Shown piece after piece: positions 14,992-18,282 of a stretch of DNA of 18,282 bases. A program made the position numbers and the translations under genes. Source of the DNA: Albibeggiatoa sp964388965 (GTDB lineage Bacteria; Pseudomonadota; Gammaproteobacteria; Beggiatoales; Beggiatoaceae); assembly GCA_964388965.1 (NCBI GenBank), contig CAYMCP010000071.1, forward strand, positions 1-18,282. The letters run 5' to 3'. Below the pieces are notes generated by a model that was given only the letters and a program-made list of their open reading frames with translations, was not told the DNA's origin and searched no databases. Position 1 is the stretch's first letter, and every line of letters starts with the position of its first letter.

Positions 14992-15017
14992 CGCTTAACC
15001 ATGTTAATTAATATAAT
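14988..15017 (+). promoter_or_regulatory. Sigma70 promoter of the rpmH operon
   Basis: TTGACG (14988-14993) and a consensus TATAAT (15012-15017) are 18 bases apart. Transcription would start near 15024, about 30 bases before the rpmH ATG. This is the strongest promoter match in the window, as expected for a ribosomal protein gene. Confidence 0.75.
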
Positions 15018-15054
15018 TCTCTGTTTAGTATTTTCCAGTAACGGTATAGTAGTC

Positions 15055-15189
15055 ATGAAAAGAACATTCCAACCCAGTAATTTAGTGCGTAAACGTCGTC
15101 ATGGTTTCCGTGCCCGCATGAAAACCCGTAGCGGTAGAGCAATCATCAAAGCGCGTCGCGCAAAAGGTCGCGCACGTTTATCAGCGTAA
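15055..15189 (+). CDS. rpmH: 50S ribosomal protein bL34
   Basis: 44-aa, highly basic large-subunit protein. MKRTFQPSNLVRKRRHGFRA followed by RMKTRSGRAII and a KGRARLSA end is essentially the universal bL34 sequence. The true start is the ATG at 15055. An in-frame ATG at 15001 lies upstream of the predicted transcription start and would add 18 unrelated hydrophobic residues, so it is rejected. The stop codon shares one base with the rnpA start (TAATG). Confidence 0.98.
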   Translation: MKRTFQPSNLVRKRRHGFRARMKTRSGRAIIKARRAKGRARLSA

Positions 15190-15551
15190 TGTATCCCTTT
15201 CAACGGACTCAACGTCTGTTAAAAGCAACAGATTTTAGGGCAGTATTTAATAAGCCTTGTACTTCTTCCGACTGTTATTTTACGATATTAGGTAAACCTA
15301 ACCATTCAGATGTTGCTCGATTGGGTTTAGCTATCGCTCGGAAGCGTATCAAATTGGCAACGGCAAGAAATCGTATCAAACGTATTGCACGCGAGAGTTT
15401 TCGCCAACATCCAACCCTGTTACAAGGTATAGACTGTGTAGTCATGGCTAAAGCAGGGGCTTATGGGGTTGATAATCAAACATTATTTCGTTCTCTTGCA
15501 AAGCACTGGCAGCAGATTAAAAAACGATGCAAAAAATCCTCATTTGGTTAA
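15189..15551 (+). CDS. rnpA: Ribonuclease P protein component
   Basis: Protein subunit of RNase P, which helps the catalytic RNA (rnpB, not in this window) mature tRNA 5' ends; 120 aa. FQRTQRLLKATDFRAVF at the start and the RNR motif RNRIKRIARESFR at about 60-72 are diagnostic. The ATG overlaps the rpmH stop by one base, and its end overlaps yidD by 25 bases, so the three are probably co-transcribed and translationally coupled. Confidence 0.96.
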   Translation: MYPFQRTQRLLKATDFRAVFNKPCTSSDCYFTILGKPNHSDVARLGLAIARKRIKLATARNRIKRIARESFRQHPTLLQGIDCVVMAKAGAYGVDNQTLFRSLAKHWQQIKKRCKKSSFG

Positions 15552-15772
15552 TTCAGGCTTATCGTTTATTTATCAGTCCCTGGCTAGGTCCTCATTGCCG
15601 TTATTATCCTACTTGTTCAGAATATGCCCAAACGGCTTTGCGTCAACATGGCGTATTTCGTGGACTGATATTAAGTATTAAACGCATTTCGCGCTGTCAC
15701 CCTTGGCACCCCGGTGGCTATGACCCTGTCCCCCCGCCCGTAGAAAAAAGGAACACGGATAAACATGGATAA
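15527..15772 (+). CDS. yidD: Membrane protein insertion efficiency factor YidD
   Basis: Small membrane-associated protein that assists YidC-dependent insertion; 81 aa, usual length. IQAYRLFISPWLGPHCRYYPTCSEYA at about 9-34 holds the conserved CRYYPTCS motif. RCHPWHPGGYDPVP at about 56-69 is the family's second signature. The N-terminus is amphipathic. It starts inside rnpA and ends eight bases inside yidC, as in many Gammaproteobacteria. Confidence 0.96.
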   Translation: MQKILIWLIQAYRLFISPWLGPHCRYYPTCSEYAQTALRQHGVFRGLILSIKRISRCHPWHPGGYDPVPPPVEKRNTDKHG

Positions 15773-17462
15773 TGTAAGATTAATCTTAGTTCTCGCACTG
15801 TTTTTTTTAATGCTGTTAATGTATCAAGCATGGTTAGAGGATTATGGACCCAAACCTACAGCAGCGCCCACTGCTGAAACGACAACTCAAACCACAAATG
15901 TATCACCAGCACCTGACGCCGTATCACCAGCAACTAGCACTGTATCGCCAGATATACCTGATATCATGCCTAGTGCTAGTAATGCGGGTGAAGTTCCTTT
16001 TGCACAACCTAAACAAATTTTAAATACACAACAACGTATTCATATTAAAACGGATTTATTTGATTTAGAAATTGATAGTTTAGGCGGTGATATTCGTCAT
16101 GTCGCATTAGTAGCATACCCTGTTGCCAGCGATAAGCCTGATGAAGCATTTATTTTAATGCAAGATGCCATGCCGCGCTTTTTTGTCGCCCAATCGGGTT
16201 TAATGCCAGCCGAATATGCACCGACCCATGAAGCGATATACCAAACTCAACAATTAAACTATGACATGGGTACAAATGATAACTTAGAAGTTGTATTGAG
16301 TTGGCAAAATGGACAAGGCATTAAAGTAAATAAAATTTTTACTTTTCAACGTGGTAGCTACGTGATTAACGTTAAACATGTAGTGGAAAATGAAACTACA
16401 GCACCCTGGACAGTACGTGCCTACAGTCAATTACAACGCACTCAAGTTGCAGAAGAGGGACAATCCAGTTTTATTCATACCTACATGGGTGGCGCGATTT
16501 CCAGTCCTGAGCAATTATACGAAAAAATTAATTTTAACGATATGCGCAACAATAGTTTCAATAAAGAAAATCGTCCAGAATGGGCTAACGGTTGGGCGGC
16601 GATGTTGCAACATTATTTTGTCGTGGCGTGGGTACCAGAAAAAGAACAGTTATATAAATATTACACCAACTTTATCCCCAATGGTTCACGTTACGTTTTA
16701 GGCTTGTATGGTCAACCGTTCGCCATTCCCGCGCAAACGCAACACCAATTTGAAATGAATTTGTTTGTTGGTCCCAAATTACAAGATGAATTAGAAGCAT
16801 TATCTTCTGGTTTAGATTTAACGGTAGACTATGGTTGGTTGTGGCCACTAGCGAAACCATTATTTTGGACATTGCGTTTTATTCACGATTGGGTTGGTAA
16901 CTGGGGATGGGCTATCATTATCTTAACGGTTTTGATTAAACTAGCGTTTTTTCATTTATCTGCCACCAGTTACAAATCAATGGCAAATATGCGCAGATTA
17001 CAGCCACGTTTAAAACAATTACAAGAACGTTATGCAGATGATCGCAACAAGTTAAACCAAGCAATGATGGATATGTATCGCAAAGAAAAAATTAATCCAT
17101 TAGGCGGTTGTTTACCAATTTTAGTGCAAATCCCTGTATTCATTGCACTTTATTGGGTACTGTTAGAAAGTGTCGAATTACGTCAAGCACCATTTATGTT
17201 GTGGTTAAATGACTTGTCTACTCCTGACCCTTATTTTGTATTACCATTAATTATGGGCGTGACCATGTTATTACAACATCATTTAAATCCAGCCCCACTT
17301 GATCCCGTACAACAAAAAGTGATGTTAATGTTACCCATTATATTTACGGTATTTTTTGCTTTTTTCCCGTCTGGCTTGGTACTGTACTGGGTTGTAAATA
17401 ATGCTTTATCTATCGCACAACAATGGGTTATTACTAAGAAAATTGCGGGAAATGCTATGTAA
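15765..17462 (+). CDS. yidC: Membrane protein insertase YidC (OxaI family)
   Basis: Inserts and folds inner-membrane proteins, alone or with SecYEG; 565 aa. TM1 is at about 5-22, followed by a Pro/Thr/Ala-rich linker and a large periplasmic beta domain (about 80-360), the Gram-negative layout. The conserved core begins at WVGNWGWAIIILTVLIK, where Lys occupies the position of the functional Arg of E. coli YidC; Lys is common in relatives. NPLGGCLPILVQIPVFIALY and FFPSGLVLYWVVNN are further signatures. The C-terminus is short. GGATAA lies just before the ATG, and the start overlaps yidD by eight bases. mnmE, the usual next gene, is missing. Confidence 0.97.
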   Translation: MDNVRLILVLALFFLMLLMYQAWLEDYGPKPTAAPTAETTTQTTNVSPAPDAVSPATSTVSPDIPDIMPSASNAGEVPFAQPKQILNTQQRIHIKTDLFDLEIDSLGGDIRHVALVAYPVASDKPDEAFILMQDAMPRFFVAQSGLMPAEYAPTHEAIYQTQQLNYDMGTNDNLEVVLSWQNGQGIKVNKIFTFQRGSYVINVKHVVENETTAPWTVRAYSQLQRTQVAEEGQSSFIHTYMGGAISSPEQLYEKINFNDMRNNSFNKENRPEWANGWAAMLQHYFVVAWVPEKEQLYKYYTNFIPNGSRYVLGLYGQPFAIPAQTQHQFEMNLFVGPKLQDELEALSSGLDLTVDYGWLWPLAKPLFWTLRFIHDWVGNWGWAIIILTVLIKLAFFHLSATSYKSMANMRRLQPRLKQLQERYADDRNKLNQAMMDMYRKEKINPLGGCLPILVQIPVFIALYWVLLESVELRQAPFMLWLNDLSTPDPYFVLPLIMGVTMLLQHHLNPAPLDPVQQKVMLMLPIIFTVFFAFFPSGLVLYWVVNNALSIAQQWVITKKIAGNAM

Positions 17463-17773
17463 TAACATTAAAATTTAATCTTTTCGAGGGATTGGCAGTT
17501 AAGTATGCTAGTCAATTCCTTAACAAATCCCCCATAATTTTTACAGCATCAATTATCAAACATTTCAAGATAATTAAAAATCCGCGTATAGAGCAGCAAA
17601 AAAAGCACAAATTGAGCGTTATATTTTTATGCTAATTTTGCATAGTCTAATAAAATCAACTGATTAACACTTCAATTGCGTAACGCCTAAAATGATTAAA
17701 AATAAATAGCTTGACAGATTAAAAATAATTATTATATTCTTGAGTAATATCATGTTAGGAGGTGGTAATTGCT
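17463..17773. other. Intergenic region between yidC and the GAF gene
   Basis: A 311-bp AT-rich gap. It holds a weak stem (17489-17497 / 17512-17520, 9 bp including two G-U) without a following T-run, which may be the yidC transcript end. It also holds the word TGCGTAACGCCTA at 17677-17689, shared exactly with 7253-7265, and the GAF gene promoter. I see no further gene. Confidence 0.45.
17711..17738 (+). promoter_or_regulatory. Sigma70 promoter of the GAF-domain gene
   Basis: A perfect -35 TTGACA (17711-17716) is followed after 16 bases by TATATT (17733-17738); TATTCT two bases later is an alternative -10 with 18-base spacing. AGGAGG at 17757-17762 then precedes the ATG by 11 bases. The gene appears to have its own promoter rather than read-through from yidC. 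Confidence 0.6.
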
Positions 17774-18256
17774 ATGCCTACTGAAAATTCCAATCAAGAC
17801 ATTACTGCTGTTTTGGCTCAAATTGTGAGTGCTGTAGTTGGGCAATTTGAAATGACAAGGTTGCTTGAGCAAATTATCGAAACCACCATGCAAACGCTAA
17901 ATACTGAGATATGCTCTATTTTTTTGCGTAAAGAAGATGATCCTAATAAGATTATTTGTGTTGCGGGTTCTGGGCTTGCTAAAAATATCATTAATAAAGC
18001 CGAGTACAAAATTGGAGAAGGGTTGACGGGTGGGGTTGCAGCTAACGGAAAATATGTTGTTGTTCAATCTAAGGAAGAATTAGAAAAACAAAAAGAGGGC
18101 GGGCATTGGTTAGGTAAATTTGAAAATTCTCAATTTGAAGGGAGTGCGAGTGAATTTCGTAATCTACTTGCTGTTCCTATGAAGATTAAAGATAAAATTT
18201 TAGGTGTTATCAAAGTTGAGAACAAAAACAATACCCTCGCCACTAAACTCGCATAA
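17774..18256 (+). pseudogene. GAF-domain protein truncated by a repeat
   Basis: 160 aa from the ATG at 17774; a GTG at 17762 lies inside the AGGAGG site and is rejected. A helical N-terminus (about 5-35, starting QDITAVLAQIVSAVVGQFEM) leads into a GAF fold with TEICSIFLRKED, GEGLTGGVAANGKYVVVQS and LLAVPMKIKDKILGVIKVENK. In most family members the chain continues with an FxxxDxxLLxxLAxQ helix that completes the GAF domain, often followed by a kinase, cyclase or other output domain. Here the sequence passes directly into the repeat at 18228, which supplies the last residues (NTLATKLA) and the stop. This looks like an insertion that cut the gene, although a short GAF protein remains possible. 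Ligand unknown. Confidence 0.6.
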
Positions 18257-18278
18257 CGGGGCTATGGATTCTACCTAA
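18228..18278. repeat. 51-bp repeat, copy 2 (end of GAF gene)
   Basis: It matches 14614-14664 at 47 of 51 positions and lies in the same orientation. Its GCATAAC supplies the TAA stop of the GAF reading frame. The following bases CTAACTGC, at the window edge, match the start of CTAACTGCGTAACGCCTA at 7248-7265, hinting at a longer composite repeat that continues outside the window. Confidence 0.7.
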
Positions 18279-18282
18279 CTGC

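Larger units (their letters stand above)
14575..15054. other. Divergent intergenic region between ispG and rpmH
   Basis: About 480 bp. Contents: the repeat copy (14614-14664), a small palindrome CTACG-A-CGTAG (14727-14737), an AT-rich palindrome TGCAAAAT-TT-ATTTTGCA (14813-14830) that could be an operator, a possible 36-codon ORF (14881-14991) and the rpmH promoter (14988-15017). I looked for clustered DnaA boxes because rpmH often lies beside oriC, and found none. Confidence 0.5.

Noticed and set aside
14575..15000. Chromosomal origin next to rpmH
   Set aside because: No cluster of TTATCCACA-type DnaA boxes; TTATCCTTG near 14983 is a poor match and forms part of the rpmH promoter.
15001..15054. 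18-residue N-terminal extension of bL34
   Set aside because: It lies across the predicted -10 and transcription start, and bL34 universally begins MKRTxQP.

Overview
The window looks like chromosomal DNA of a low-GC gammaproteobacterium. The order rpmH-rnpA-yidD-yidC, a gamma-type YidC with a large periplasmic domain, IspG with E. coli-like cysteine spacing, a cytochrome c4 gene next to a DsbA-like gene, and a heptosyltransferase-type glycosyltransferase all fit. The multihaem cytochromes and several families of short palindromic repeats suggest a sulfur-oxidising Beggiatoa/Thiothrix-like lineage. That placement is inference; no rRNA is present.

Layout. 1-1189: possible start of a group II intron on the minus strand, a hairpin repeat, then a flippase-like membrane protein (minus). 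1503-6235 (plus): an octahaem cytochrome carrying HEAT-like and TPR repeats, surE, a dihaem cytochrome c4 and a DsbA-like thiol oxidoreductase. Three of these are exported redox or cofactor-handling proteins. 6236-7362: a repeat-rich stretch with an 84-bp palindromic element, a small membrane/coiled-coil protein (minus), further hairpin repeats and a possible transposase remnant. 7363-10171 (minus): a molybdate ABC transporter block, modA - di-TOBE protein - modB - modC, with a ModE-like operator upstream of modA. modB, modC and the TOBE gene use AGA/AGG arginine codons far more than their neighbours and resemble Campylobacterota versions, so this block is a likely horizontal acquisition. Two compact hairpins separate modA from the rest.

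10382-14574 (minus) is a housekeeping run read in the order ispG, yhbY, tsaB, miaA and a family 9 glycosyltransferase: isoprenoid synthesis, ribosome assembly, two tRNA-modification steps acting at A37, and LPS core assembly. 15055-17462 (plus) is the compact rpmH-rnpA-yidD-yidC cluster, with overlapping genes and a good sigma70 promoter. It is not next to dnaA on one side or mnmE on the other. The window ends in a GAF-domain gene whose last residues and stop codon are supplied by a repeat. A 47/51 identical copy of that repeat lies just upstream of ispG.

No rRNA, tRNA, CRISPR array or intact insertion sequence was found. The parts that most deserve a second look are the transferred mod block with its operator, the repeat that truncates the GAF gene, the palindromic element at 6272-6355, and the possible intron boundary at the left edge.
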